From JAUWQU01 sp964564285 (GTDB lineage: Bacteria > Planctomycetota > Phycisphaerae > SM23-33), in the NCBI GenBank assembly GCA_964564285.1, contig CAZMBZ010000079.1, positions 1 through 17,543 on the forward strand: a DNA stretch of 17,543 bases, given 5' to 3'. How positions within the stretch are numbered: position 1 is the stretch's first letter; the number at the start of each line of letters is the position of its first letter. Shown in pieces: positions 1 to 8,300 of this stretch. The notes below the pieces were generated by a model. The model ran no database searches and was not told the origin of the DNA. It saw only the letters and a program-made list of their open reading frames with translations. Made by a program: the position numbers and the translations under genes.

Positions 1-2070
1 CAGCTTGCACGCGAGTACGCCGTTGAGGTAGATCTCCGCATCCTCGTCGTGGTGCAGGCGGAGATGGAGGTCGTTGAATCGCGGGCTCTTCAACTCGAAC
101 GTGCGGCGCAGGTAGATATCTGGCGAGTCCCACTTGGTCCGGATGATCGAGCCCGGCGTGCCCTTCGTGCCGAAGCCGCCCTTGCCCGCTTTCCATGACG
201 AGTCGTCAAAGTCCGGCTTGGTCCAACCATCGGCGGGCTTCTCGGTGGTGTACTTCCATTCGATTCCGGCGGCTTCGCTTGTCGGCGCGACGGGCACGAG
301 TTTGGGTTTCGGCGGGAACTTGCCTTGGTTGGCGGCGGCGGTCTTGGCGATATCCGGCTTGATGACCGCCCGGTCGTAGGTAAGCAGGCCGTTGACCTCG
401 CCCTCGCAGTCGGTGGTCTGGGTATACACCGCCGCCGAGAGCCCAGGGTCTTTCTTGAACTCGTGGACTTTTCGCAGCAACTCGACGTACTTGAACGTGA
501 GCTGGTCGCGGTCGGACATGCTGCGATAGCCCCAGTTCCGGTCGGTCTGCCAGAGGTGACCCTTGACGGGCAGGCCAAGCCCGCCGAACTCGCCCAGCAC
601 GGCGGCGCGGTCGGCCTCGGGCTTCGGGCTGGCCGGGCCGGGATACTTGTGCATATCGACGACGTCGCCGCACTTGTGATCGACCCAGCCGCTGGCGGCG
701 TTGATCAGCCGCGACGGGTCGAGCTTGCGGACGAGTTCCACCTGGGCCTTGGTGTCGGCGGGGTCTTTGCGGGCCTGGCCCCAGCCTTCGTTGAAGACCA
801 CCCACATGACGATGCTGGGATGGTTTCGCATGCCGCCGACCAGCCTCGTCAGTTCCTGCCGGAACTGCGGGCGGTCCGCCGTCGTGTTGCCCCCGGGCAT
901 GTCCTGCCAGACCAGCAGCCCGAGCTTGTCCGCCCAGTAGTACCACCGGTCGGACTCGACCTTCACGTGCTTGCGGGCCATGTTGAACCCGAGCTTCCGC
1001 GTTACCTCAATGTCGTATCGCAAGGCCTCGTCGGTGGGGGCCAGGTACACGCCGTCCGGCCAGAACCCCTGGTCCAGCGGGCCGATCTGGAAGATGAACT
1101 TGTTGTTGAGCATCAGGCGCGTGACGCCGTTTTCATCCTTGCCGAGGGATATCTTCCGCATGCCGAAGTAGCTGGTGACGGCGTCGTTGCCCCACTTGAT
1201 CTTCAAGTCGTAGAGGAATGGGTCATCAGGTGACCAGAGGTGCGGCTTGGTGATCGGCAGCGAGAGCTGCTTGCCGGGCTCGCCCATGACTCTGGCGACC
1301 TCCTTGTCACCATCCAAGGCGATGATCTCAACCGGCACGGCCTCTTCCACAGTGCCCTTGCCCGTGACTTTCACTCGCAGAACACCGGCGTCCACATCAG
1401 GCGTAAGTTGCAGTTTGCCAATCCAGGCCATGGCGACCGGCTCGATCCATACCGTCTGCCAGATTCCGGTGGTGGGGGTGTACCAGATTCCGCGGGGCTT
1501 TAGCACCTGCTTGCCGTGGGCCTGGGGGCCCTTGTCGGTCGGGTCGAAGACGCCGACGATCAGCTCGTTATCGCCGCTGGTCAGGGCTTCGGTGATGTCG
1601 TAGCTGAACGCGTCGTAGCCGCCGCGATGCGTGCCCATGGCCTTGCCGTTGACATACACGGTCGACTCCCAATCCACCGCGCCGAAGTGCAGCAGCACAC
1701 GCTTGCCCTTCCAATCGGCGGGCACCTTGAACGTCCGGCGATACCACAGGCGGTCGAAGTGCTTGCCCACGCCGCTCAGGGCGGACTCGACGGGGAACGG
1801 CACGAGGATCTTGCCCTCCAGCGTCTTGCCGATCGGGGCCGGCTGGTCCGCCTCGGCCGGGGCGTACTGCCACAGGCCGTTGAGGTTCTGCCATTGCTTG
1901 CGGACCATCTGCGGGCGAGGGTACTCGGGGTGTGCGTTTTCGGGCGAGACATCCTTGGCCCAGCGTGTGACGATGCGCCCCGGGACGCACTTCCAGTCCG
2001 CCCCGGCCGACACTGATGCGGAACCGACGGCGAGGAACACGATCACAGTGGCGGCGATGGTTCGGGTCAT
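1..2070 (-). CDS. Secreted glycoside hydrolase family 2 enzyme (beta-galactosidase/beta-glucuronidase-like), 3' end outside window
   Basis: The reading frame is open from the ATG at 2068-2070 to the window edge, giving 690 codons with no stop. Residues 1-22 are a Sec signal peptide ending VSA/GAD, so the enzyme is exported. The order is a sugar-binding jelly roll (about 50-210), an Ig-like sandwich (215-320), a TIM barrel (about 325-600) and the start of a second jelly roll from about 602. The GH2 catalytic pair is visible: the acid/base is E428 in FNEGWG and the nucleophile is E494 in GEFGG, so it should be a retaining exo-glycosidase acting on a beta-linked sugar. The substrate cannot be fixed, because the barrel reads RKHVKVE where LacZ-type enzymes differ. 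An AAAGGAG ribosome site lies 8 bases before the ATG. GH127 lies 119 bases upstream on the same strand, which suggests co-transcription and a glycan-degrading role. Confidence 0.93.
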   Translation of the reverse strand, partial: MTRTIAATVIVFLAVGSASVSAGADWKCVPGRIVTRWAKDVSPENAHPEYPRPQMVRKQWQNLNGLWQYAPAEADQPAPIGKTLEGKILVPFPVESALSGVGKHFDRLWYRRTFKVPADWKGKRVLLHFGAVDWESTVYVNGKAMGTHRGGYDAFSYDITEALTSGDNELIVGVFDPTDKGPQAHGKQVLKPRGIWYTPTTGIWQTVWIEPVAMAWIGKLQLTPDVDAGVLRVKVTGKGTVEEAVPVEIIALDGDKEVARVMGEPGKQLSLPITKPHLWSPDDPFLYDLKIKWGNDAVTSYFGMRKISLGKDENGVTRLMLNNKFIFQIGPLDQGFWPDGVYLAPTDEALRYDIEVTRKLGFNMARKHVKVESDRWYYWADKLGLLVWQDMPGGNTTADRPQFRQELTRLVGGMRNHPSIVMWVVFNEGWGQARKDPADTKAQVELVRKLDPSRLINAASGWVDHKCGDVVDMHKYPGPASPKPEADRAAVLGEFGGLGLPVKGHLWQTDRNWGYRSMSDRDQLTFKYVELLRKVHEFKKDPGLSAAVYTQTTDCEGEVNGLLTYDRAVIKPDIAKTAAANQGKFPPKPKLVPVAPTSEAAGIEWKYTTEKPADGWTKPDFDDSSWKAGKGGFGTKGTPGSIIRTKWDSPDIYLRRTFELKSPRFNDLHLRLHHDEDAEIYLNGVLACKL

Positions 2071-2078
2071 GAGTGTTG

Positions 2079-2106
2079 CTCCTTTACTCTGTAACAGGCT
2101 ATAATA
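2079..2106 (-). promoter_or_regulatory. Ribosome binding site and possible -10 box ahead of the GH2 gene
   Basis: On the minus strand AAAGGAG (2079-2085) sits 8 bases before the GH2 ATG and fixes that start. A TATTAT box (2101-2106) lies about 30 bases before the ATG and could be a -10 element, but no convincing -35 is found 16-18 bases further up. The rest of the 119-base gap shows no strong terminator. The GH2 gene may therefore be read from GH127, from its own weak promoter, or from both. Confidence 0.4.
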
Positions 2107-2189
2107 CGCAAAGCATTGAAATAGATGGGTTTACACGTCGTTTTGCCGCCGACAGTGAAGCTTGTTTTCGCTGGTTGTCCCGTGCGCGG

Positions 2190-4178
2190 TCATTTTTCCC
2201 CAGCCGCCGGGGCGGATTGGAGCTTCGCGGGGTCTTCGATCACCCACACCGCCATCGGGCCAGGCTGCCGGTGGTCCCACGCATAGTACGGCACGGCGAG
2301 GGCTTCCACGTCGGCCTCCTTCGTGCCGTCGGCGGGGAGGGCCTTCGCCTTGGCGGAGATGGTCGCTACGCCGCCGAGCAGGTCCTTGCTGGACTCGATC
2401 AGAAAACGAGCCGAGGCCGGCAGGTAGAAGCTGTCCACGCCGCCGGGATTGTCGGCGCCCTCGAAGCAGTAGACAATCGGTCCTCGCTGCAGCGCGACCC
2501 GCCCGGTGTCGGCCTTCACGCTCGGGTGGGCGTGGATGCGGCGGACGGGCATGGGCATGTTCAGTTCGATGGTGTCGCCGGGTTTCCACGTGCGGCTCAG
2601 GCGGGCGTAGCCCTTGACCATATCAAAAGTTGCGACGGACTTGCCGTTGATCTTGATCGTCGGCGCTACCCGCTCAGCCAGCATGGGCTTGGGCTGGTAA
2701 AGAGCGTCGGCGGGGGCCTTGGCGGCCGTCCATGCCGGGATGCGAAGCATGACGTCGAACTCGCCGCCGGCCACGTCTGGCGTCACCGTGATTTTAACGT
2801 TGCCCTCCCACGGGTAGCGGGTCTGCTGCGCGAGCTCGACGGTACCGCCGGCGAGCTTGACCTTGCCCGTCCCAGCCGCGTAGAGATTCACGTACACGGC
2901 GCTATCCGACGCGGCGTAAACGTAGCCTGGTACGGAAGGTATGAATCGCACGACGTTCGTCGGGCAGCACGCGCAGCCAAAGAACGCCTGGCGGTGATGC
3001 TTGCCGTCGCTCGCCAGCGGGTTGACGTAGAAGAACTTTTCGCCGCCGATATCCACCCCGGCCAGCATGCCGTTGTAGAGCGTCCGCTCGAACGTGTCGG
3101 CGTACTTGGCGTCGGCGTGCAGCAGGTTCATGCGGTGGTTCCACAAGCACATGCCGATCGATGCGCACGTTTCGGCGTAGGCGGTGTCGTTTGGCAGTTG
3201 GTAGTTGGCGCCGAAGGCCTCGCCGCGACGGGTCGAGCCAATCGCGCCGGTGATATACATCTTGCGCTGAACTGTGTTTACCCACAGGCGGTCCAGGGCC
3301 TTCATGTAAGCCGGGTCGCCCGTTGCGGCTGCGACGTCCGCCATGCCGGAATACAGGTACATGGCTCGGACGGCATGGCCGGTTGGCTCGGATTGTTCAG
3401 TCACCGGCTGGTGGTCCTGGCAGTATGGGCCATTGATTTTGGGGCGTTTGTCCGAGACTCGCCCGCGGATATCGAGGAAGAACTTTGCGAGGTCGAAGTA
3501 CTTCTTCTCGCCGGTGACCTGGCTGAGCTTTACCAGGCCCAGTTCGATCTCCTCATGGCCCGGCACGTCGTGGCGTTTTTCGGGGCCGAATATCCCATCG
3601 ATATGGTCGGCAAATCGTATCGCCACATCCAGCAGCGTGCGTTTGCCGGTCGCGCGGAAGTGCGCGACGGCCGCCTCGAACAGGTGCCCGGCGCAGTACA
3701 ACTCATGCATATCCTTGAGGTTCGTCCAGCGATTCTTCGGCTCCTTGATCGTGAAGAAGGTGCTTAGATATCCATTGGCCTGCTGGGCGGCTGCGATCGA
3801 TGCGATCACCTCGTCGGTCTGCTTTTCGAGGTCCGCATCTGGGTGGGCCTGGAGCGAGTAGCTGGCTCCTTCGAGCACTTTGTACACGTCGGAATCGTTG
3901 AAATAGATTCCCTCGAATTCGCCTTCCTGGAGCTTGCCCGCCTTGGCGAAGTTCGATAATCGCCCGGTCTGGCGGCACCATTTGAAGTTGTGTGGCAGGG
4001 AGCGGAGGCGGTTGGTTTCTATGCGTGGTGTCCAGAACTCATCGCGGATCTGCACGTCGGTGAACGGCACGGCCTGGAGCTTGGCGAGGCTTGCGGAGGT
4101 GGGAGAGCCTTCGGCTGCCCATGTCGCGCCCACGACGGCGAGGATCGTCAAGGCCATTAGGGATATGCGAAGTGTCAT
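2190..4178 (-). CDS. Secreted GH127 beta-L-arabinofuranosidase (DUF1680 family)
   Basis: This 662-residue protein has a signal peptide (1-21, ATWA/AEG), an all-helical (alpha/alpha)6 barrel to about residue 430 and C-terminal beta-sandwich domains. It carries the GH127 zinc-thiolate active site: E320 in RRGEAFG (general acid/base), E336 and C338 in AETC, and C404-C405 in GCACCP, where the second Cys of the CCP pair is the nucleophile in characterised Bifidobacterium HypBA1. The 16-residue spacing from E320 to E336 equals that of HypBA1 (E322/E338). The family removes beta-L-arabinofuranose from arabino-oligosaccharides, including those on hydroxyproline-rich glycoproteins; the exact linkage here is inferred. 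AAAGGAC lies about 9 bases before the ATG. It sits 54 bases downstream of the deiodinase-like gene and 119 upstream of GH2, probably as one operon. Confidence 0.93.
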   Translation of the reverse strand: MTLRISLMALTILAVVGATWAAEGSPTSASLAKLQAVPFTDVQIRDEFWTPRIETNRLRSLPHNFKWCRQTGRLSNFAKAGKLQEGEFEGIYFNDSDVYKVLEGASYSLQAHPDADLEKQTDEVIASIAAAQQANGYLSTFFTIKEPKNRWTNLKDMHELYCAGHLFEAAVAHFRATGKRTLLDVAIRFADHIDGIFGPEKRHDVPGHEEIELGLVKLSQVTGEKKYFDLAKFFLDIRGRVSDKRPKINGPYCQDHQPVTEQSEPTGHAVRAMYLYSGMADVAAATGDPAYMKALDRLWVNTVQRKMYITGAIGSTRRGEAFGANYQLPNDTAYAETCASIGMCLWNHRMNLLHADAKYADTFERTLYNGMLAGVDIGGEKFFYVNPLASDGKHHRQAFFGCACCPTNVVRFIPSVPGYVYAASDSAVYVNLYAAGTGKVKLAGGTVELAQQTRYPWEGNVKITVTPDVAGGEFDVMLRIPAWTAAKAPADALYQPKPMLAERVAPTIKINGKSVATFDMVKGYARLSRTWKPGDTIELNMPMPVRRIHAHPSVKADTGRVALQRGPIVYCFEGADNPGGVDSFYLPASARFLIESSKDLLGGVATISAKAKALPADGTKEADVEALAVPYYAWDHRQPGPMAVWVIEDPAKLQSAPAAGEK

Positions 4179-4232
4179 AGATGTAAGTCCTTTCGTTTTT
4201 CCGGGCAGCCGAACCGCAGGCCGGCCCGCGAG

Positions 4233-5069
4233 TTATCGCTTCATGGGCGCCTTTCCGGCGGCGCCGGCCGGCCTGGTCGTCGGCGTCTGTTTCTTTTTGC
4301 TCGCCGGTTTGTCCGACGGAATTTTCACATCGGCCCACTTGTCGGCGATGGCCGAGCCGCCGGCAGCGATGAGTTTCTTCAGCGCCGCCTCGGCCTCGGC
4401 GGGTTTGCAGCCCCAGGGTCCGCCGCGCGTCCAGTACGCGATTTTCCCATCAATGTCAATCACTACCGTGCCGGCCTGGAAACCGGTGTAGGCCTTGATG
4501 TACTCGGCCTCGATCGAGTCCAGCAGGATCGGAATCGTCAGCTTCATGCCCTTCATACACTTGTCTGCCGCGATGACGCGCTCAGACATTGTCTTGTGCT
4601 GGGCGATGCTCACTCGGCCGGGCCTTTTGGCCGGGGCCTTGGCCTTTGGTGTCCCGGCCGAGGGCTTGGCCCGGCTGGGGTGGGCTTCGCGAAGGTAAAC
4701 CAGAAAGAACTGCGCCTTTCCCTTGTACGCCTTGTACAAGGCTTCCACCGCCGGAACCTGGCGGCGGAAGGGGGGTCATGTATAGCTCGATGAGAATATG
4801 ACAATCGGCGCCTTGTGCTTGTAGTCCGACAGCTTGACTTTCTCCTGCCCGATCGTGCCAACCTCTTCGCCCTTGTCGTTTGTCTTGAACGTCAGCGGGT
4901 GCAGCGCCACCTCGGGCGCAGCCTGGCCGGGCTTGAGAGTAACCGCTCCGCGACGGGGGCCGCGTCGGACGGATCTGGGCCTTTCCGCCGCCCACGCCGC
5001 CGAGCAGGCCAGTACCCACGTCGCGACCAGCAGCAGCGCCGCCGGTTTGAGGAATCGTTTTCGTCTCAT
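4233..5069 (-). CDS. Deiodinase-like thioredoxin-fold selenoprotein (TGA read as selenocysteine), exported
   Basis: A single frame of 278 residues runs from 5069 to TAA at 4233-4235 with one in-frame TGA at 4776-4778 (residue 98). Around it the protein reads VIFSSSYT-U-PPFRRQVPA, the iodothyronine-deiodinase active-site signature, where U is selenocysteine. Frame and homology continue unbroken past the TGA: ALYKAYKGKAQFFLVYLREAHPS, then KLTIPILLDS, VVIDIDGKIAYW and GPWG (217-220), all expected of this family. Residues 1 to about 28 are a signal peptide; VLAC makes a lipoprotein anchor possible. The likely role is an extracytoplasmic Sec-dependent redox enzyme of unknown substrate; hormone deiodination should not be assumed. 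Residues 133-152 are a Pro/Ala/Lys-rich insert. C171 and C221 could resolve a selenyl-sulfide. The start at 5069 is preferred because AGGA lies 10 bases before it but only 2 before the alternative ATG at 5078. Confidence 0.88.
4742..4770 (-). promoter_or_regulatory. Bacterial SECIS-like hairpin just after the TGA codon
   Basis: Starting 6 bases after the TGA, the mRNA can form an 11-bp stem, CUUCCGCCGCC with GGCGGUGGAAG, uninterrupted apart from one G-U wobble. It closes a 7-base loop AGGUUCC at 4753-4759. Bacterial SECIS elements lie inside the coding sequence directly behind the UGA and present a GG/GU-containing loop about 16-37 bases after it for SelB; here the loop begins 16 bases after the UGA, and its AGGU matches the E. 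coli fdhF loop AGGUCU. Placement, stem length and loop fit; SelB binding itself is inferred. Confidence 0.75.
4776..4778 (-). other. In-frame TGA, proposed selenocysteine codon
   Basis: This TGA falls exactly between SYT and PPFRR, the position of the catalytic Sec (or Cys) in deiodinase-like proteins. The codons on both sides translate to conserved family sequence in the same frame, so no frameshift is needed. An ordinary gene caller would stop here and report two truncated genes (4776-5078 and 4233-4748). Confidence 0.88.
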
Positions 5070-5152
5070 GTGTTGCATTTCCTGGCTACTCTAACTCGCC
5101 CGGGGCGTTTGGATGAAGTGCTCCGCCGGCCGTGGACAAAACAGCCGATCAA

Positions 5153-5158
5153 TATAAT
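5153..5158 (+). promoter_or_regulatory. Possible -10 box for the macroglobulin gene
   Basis: A perfect TATAAT lies 200 bases before the macroglobulin ATG. The best -35-like match, TGGACA at 5133-5138, is only 14 bases away, shorter than the usual 16-18, so this is a weak promoter call. If used, the transcript would carry a leader of nearly 200 bases that includes the inverted repeat at 5187-5219. Confidence 0.3.
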
Positions 5159-5186
5159 TAACAATTCTCCCCAGTGTGCGGGGTTT

Positions 5187-5219
5187 GCCAAATCATATCA
5201 TTTGTTGATATCATTTGGC
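5187..5219. repeat. 33-bp imperfect inverted repeat in the divergent intergenic region
   Basis: The left arm GCCAAATCATATCA (5187-5200) and right arm TGATATCATTTGGC (5206-5219) are inverted copies matching at 13 of 14 positions around a TTTGT spacer. A second, smaller pair, CCGGTT/AACCGG (5223-5228 and 5245-5250), follows directly. The AT-rich repeat stands out in GC-rich surroundings between the divergent deiodinase-like and macroglobulin genes. It could be an operator for a dimeric regulator or a leader hairpin in the macroglobulin mRNA. It has no T-run, so it is not a typical terminator. The rest of 5070-5358 shows no gene. Confidence 0.6.
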
Positions 5220-5358
5220 GATCCGGTTGCGAGATTCTTTCGAGAACCGGGAACCTATCCATTTGCCGTTCGTCTATTCTGGAGACGCGACCAATGTTCG
5301 TCGCCGATGTCGGACTCTGCGCCCCGGCTTCGCAAGACAATCAAAGGAGCACCCAGCC

Positions 5359-8300
5359 ATGAAACGCATCGTACTTCTGAGCCTGTCGATAGCTATCCTG
5401 CTCGGTTCGGCGCTGGTCCCGGTGATTGCGGGGGATGCCCCCGTCAGTCAAGCGGACCGCCCCCGGGCCGCCAAACTCATGAAAGATGGCAACTGGAAGG
5501 AAGCCTACGACATTTTCGCCAAGCTGGCCGTCGACAAGGCGGATGCTCCCAAGCTCGTCGGGCAGGACCTCAACAACGCCATCAATTGTCTTAAGCGGCT
5601 CAAGCGGCTCAGCGAGACTGATGCGCTCCGCGAGAAGGTCATCGCGGCCCACGGGGGTAACTGGCGCCTGCTCCAGACTGCCGCCCGGAGCTACCTGAGC
5701 GTGGTTCACTACGGCTCGATCGTGGCAGGCGAGTTCCAGCGAGGTCCGCACCGCGGCGGCAGGGCCAAGATGGTCAACTCCTACGAGCGCGACCGCGTCC
5801 GGGCGCTTCAGTTGATGCAGCAGGCCTTGCCCCTGGTGGCCGAGGAGAACGACAAGCCCGCGGCCGGTCAGTTCTACATGGACCTGGCCAATCAGCTCAT
5901 GGGCAACCGCGGCTGGGCCTTGGCCTGGCGGCTCCAGTACCTCAGCGATCTTTCAAAGCTGCCGGATTACGAGGACGGTTATTATGGCCGGTATTACTAC
6001 CACGGCCGGGGTGGCTCTCGCGGCGCGCCGGTGGATGAGAATGGCAATCCGGTCTACCACAAGCTTCCGCGAAGCTGGGGGTCCGCCGCCACCGACGGCG
6101 AGCGATGGCGCTGGGCCCTGCTGATGGTCCAGGAAGCCCAGGCCTCGCGGACCAATGAGGTCCGCTGGATGTTCGCCCAGTTCCTGCACAACCAGTTCGG
6201 CGTGCAGACGATGGCGCAGTACGGCATGCTTCTGGGCCGCGGTGGCGACGACTCGGATACGGAGAAGGATGAGTCCGGCACGTATGCCCTGCACACGCTT
6301 GGCGAGGGCGAGACCATCGCCCGCCTGGCCACGGGGATCAAGCGGTTCAAGCTGCCCGACGAGTTCAACTACCTCAAAATTATCCGCGAACTGGTGGCAA
6401 CCAAGGGCTACGGCGATACGCCGTCATCCACGCTGGGGCAGATATTCGAGAATCGCCGCCAATATCCCATGGCCGCGACTGTCTGGCGGCAGGCGATCAA
6501 GGACTTCGGCGAGGGCGGCGAGAGGAAGTGGCGGCGAAAACGCCTCAACCAGATCATCGGCAACTGGGGAACGTTCGAGCCGGTGATGACCGCCCCGTCG
6601 GGTGAAGGCGCGACGGTTGACTACCGTTTCCGCAACGGCGGGAATGTCAGCTTCGAGGCCCACGAAATCGACGTCCCCAAGCTGCTTGCCGACGTGAAGG
6701 CGTACCTCAAGAGCGCCCCCAAAAAACTCGACTGGCAGCAGATGAGAATCGGCGACATCGGCTATCGGCTGGTGGTCAAAAACCAGAAGCAGTATGTCGG
6801 CAAGAAGGTCGCATCGTGGGACATGGATGTCAAGCCCCGCACCAATCACTTCGACCGCCGGGTTACGGTAACCACGCCTCTCCAGAAGGCCGGGGCGTAT
6901 CTCGTGGTCGCGAAGATGGGTGATGGCAACGTCAGCCGGATCGTCCTGTGGGTTGCGGACACGGCGATCGTCAAGAAGCGGCTCGACAAGCAGGCGTACT
7001 TCTTTGTCGCAGACGCGGTCGGCGGCAAGCCGATCGCCAAGGCGAACCTGGAATTCTTCGGCTACCAGCGGAAGTACATCCGGGACAACAAGAAACGTGG
7101 CCAGGGGCATTACGAGATCAACACACGCAATTTCGCCGAGTTCACCGACGGCGATGGGCAGCTCATCCTCAAGCCCGGTCAGGTCGACAATAACTGGCAG
7201 TGGCTCATCACCGCCACCACCCCGGCTGGGCGACTGGCGTATATGGGCTTTACGGGCATCTGGTTCAATAGCCATCACGACGCCGCGTACAATCGGACCA
7301 AGACCTACGTCATCACCGATAGGCCCGTATACAGGCCCGCCCAGAAGGTGAAGTTCAAGTTCTGGGTCAATCGCGCCCAGTACGACCAAGAGGGCAAGAG
7401 CCAGTTCGCCGGGCAGTCCTTCCAGGTGCGAATCAATAATCCCAAGGGCGAGAAGGTAATCGAGAAGCAGTTCAAAGCCGACGATTTCGGCGGGTTCGAC
7501 GGCGAGTGGGAACTCCCCAAGGAAGCGACACTCGGCGTCTACCGCGTCTTCCTGCCACACAGTCCTGGCGGCGGGGGGACCTTCCGCGTCGAGGAATACA
7601 AGAAGCCCGAGTTCGAGGTGAAGATCGATGCACCCACCGAGCCGGTAATGCTCGGCGAGAAGATTACCGCGACCATCAACGCCAAGTACTACTTCGGCGC
7701 GCCGGTCACCAACGCGAAGGTCAAGTACAAGGTCACGCGCGTAAGCCACTCGGCCCAGTGGTACCCGACCTGCCGATGGGACTGGTACTACGGCCCGGGC
7801 TACTGGTGGTATGCGTACGATTACCTCTGGTATCCAGGGTGGAGCGAGTGGGGCTGTCGCCGACCCGTGCCCTGGGGCTGGTGGCAGTGGCATCCGCGCC
7901 AGCAGCCTGAGATCGTCGCCGAGGCCGAGGTCCAGGTCGGACCCGACGGCAAGGTGAAGGTGGAGATCGACACCGGCGTCGCCAAGGCAGTTTATGGCCA
8001 CACCGATCATAAATACGAGATCACCGCCGAGGTGACCGATAAGAGCCGCCGTACGATCGTCGGCACGGGTTCGGTGCTCGTTGCACGCAAGCCGTTCAAG
8101 GTCTACACGTGGGTCAATCGCGGGCATTACCGCGTCGGCGATACCGTGAGTGCGAGCTTCAAGGCGCAGACCCTCGACCGCAAGCCCGTCCAAGGCAAGG
8201 GCGTAGCTCGCTTGCTGAAAATCACCTACAAGGACAACAAGCCCGTCGAGGCCGAGGTCCAGAAGTGGAAGCTCAACACCGACGCCCAGGGCGAGGGACG

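Noticed and set aside
2073..3767. Long plus-strand open frame opposite the GH127 gene
   Set aside because: It is a high-GC shadow of GH127: low-complexity Arg/Ala/Val/His-rich translation with no recognisable domain, while the opposite strand has full active-site motifs.
4179..4232. Terminator between the deiodinase-like and GH127 genes
   Set aside because: The GC-rich stretch gives only a short, bulged stem and is followed by A residues, not T residues, in the transcript direction.
4233..5078. Reading the deiodinase-like locus as a pseudogene, a frameshift or two separate genes
   Set aside because: No frame change is needed, the stop is TGA and not TAA or TAG, it lies exactly at the family's Sec position, and the downstream part has no good ribosome site or signal peptide of its own.
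5215..5358. A longer N-terminus for the macroglobulin from an upstream in-frame start
   Set aside because: It would put about 48 charged residues before a clear signal peptide, and AAAGGAGC is placed correctly only for the ATG at 5359.
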